NCBI RefSeq assembly: GCF_017921815.1 | Contig: NZ_JAGEMM010000005.1 | Span: 62,001-126,000, forward strand | Source: Microvirga antarctica | GTDB lineage: Bacteria > Pseudomonadota > Alphaproteobacteria > Rhizobiales > Beijerinckiaceae | DNA: 64,000 bases | Direction of reading: 5' to 3' | Shown: piece by piece, positions 63,837-64,000 of the stretch | Position numbering within the stretch: position 1 is the stretch's first letter | Layout of the letters: each line of letters begins with the position of its first letter | Position numbers and translations under genes: made by a program | The notes under the pieces: model-generated | Database searches by the model: none | What the model was told of the DNA's origin: nothing | Seen by the model: only the letters and a program-made list of their open reading frames with translations

Positions 63837-64000
63837 TAGAACATCTCCCTGCATCGCCAAGACTCCTTGGATACTCGAACTCAAACAGCTCGATCTGCCA
63901 TATGGGATGGGATGCTCCCTAGCGGGAGAGCAGCCTCCGAACCGGCCTGCGGCGTGATTGCCGCACCCCTGTCAAACGCCTGACGCGGCCAAACGATCCT

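Overview
The window looks like chromosomal DNA of a GC-rich alphaproteobacterium of the order Hyphomicrobiales (Rhizobiales). The main reasons are the fabA-fabB-fabI block divergent from a Fur-family iron regulator with the Irr heme motif, the run nrnC-lptC-lptA-lptB-rpoN-hpf-ptsN, a mmcB-type DNA repair gene, and an ActR/RegA-type response regulator. Coding density is high. I see no insertion sequence, prophage, integrase, CRISPR array or rRNA, and one tRNA, tRNA-Leu(CAG). Genus and species cannot be settled from the sequence alone.

Layout. 1-5.2 kb: the end of an MlaE-type lipid-transport permease, a universal stress protein, a DEDDh exonuclease-like protein, a mercuric-reductase-like flavoprotein with a DUF4126 membrane protein, a TSUP permease and two small genes. 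5.2-16.6 kb: a membrane GGDEF-EAL protein, a VioD-like flavin monooxygenase, an exported Ntn amide hydrolase, a small exported protein, a class-C beta-lactamase-family hydrolase, a glyoxalase-fold ring-cleaving dioxygenase, a HerA-like ATPase and a DHA2-type MFS exporter. 16.7-21.2 kb: a YcaQ-type DNA glycosylase, a PAP2 phosphatase, RecX, DUF1345, OsmC and an exported DsbA-like thioredoxin. 21.3-24.9 kb: fabI, fabB and fabA, with irr divergent. 25-32.3 kb: an EamA exporter, an SH3 protein, a hydroxyacid dehydrogenase, an EI24/CysZ-like protein, DUF930, an NDUFA9-like SDR, the tRNA, an AI-2E permease and DUF2171.

32.4-38.6 kb: an RND efflux pair, a spermidine-synthase-fold protein and a PAS-HisKA_2 kinase. 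38.7-39.7 kb: two divergent small exported proteins. 39.7-45.5 kb: NrnC, LPS export (LptC, LptA, LptB), sigma-54, ribosome hibernation factor and EIIA-Ntr. 45.6-50.7 kb: a SIMPL protein, a polyamine-type binding protein, a PLP aminotransferase and an iron/B12-type ABC permease plus ATPase. 50.7-55.6 kb: a polysaccharide cluster (CapD/WbpM-like dehydratase, SDR, WecA/WbpL-like initiating transferase, UDP-glucuronate-4-epimerase-like enzyme). 55.7-62 kb: a repeat-rich RTX exoprotein, an MBL hydrolase and a large ABC-exporter-like protein whose ATPase motifs are degenerate. 62.1-63.9 kb: a TPR protein, MmcB and an ActR/RegA regulator.

The most unusual items are: (i) the 845-residue ABC-like protein at 59336-61873, with no recognisable Walker A or B and three copies of the ABC N-[LV]-L-[YF]-G element; (ii) three perfect 41-bp tandem repeats at 10241-10363, each carrying the stop codons of both flanking convergent genes; (iii) two back-to-back 17-bp copies of a sigma-54 -24/-12-like element before ptsN and just downstream of rpoN-hpf; (iv) a perfect hairpin made of two palindromic octamers in the leader of a Gly/Tyr/Arg-rich exported protein; and (v) a terminator embedded in the last codons of the AI-2E permease gene and facing the tRNA. 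I did not find a clear multi-gene system that I could call new with confidence.
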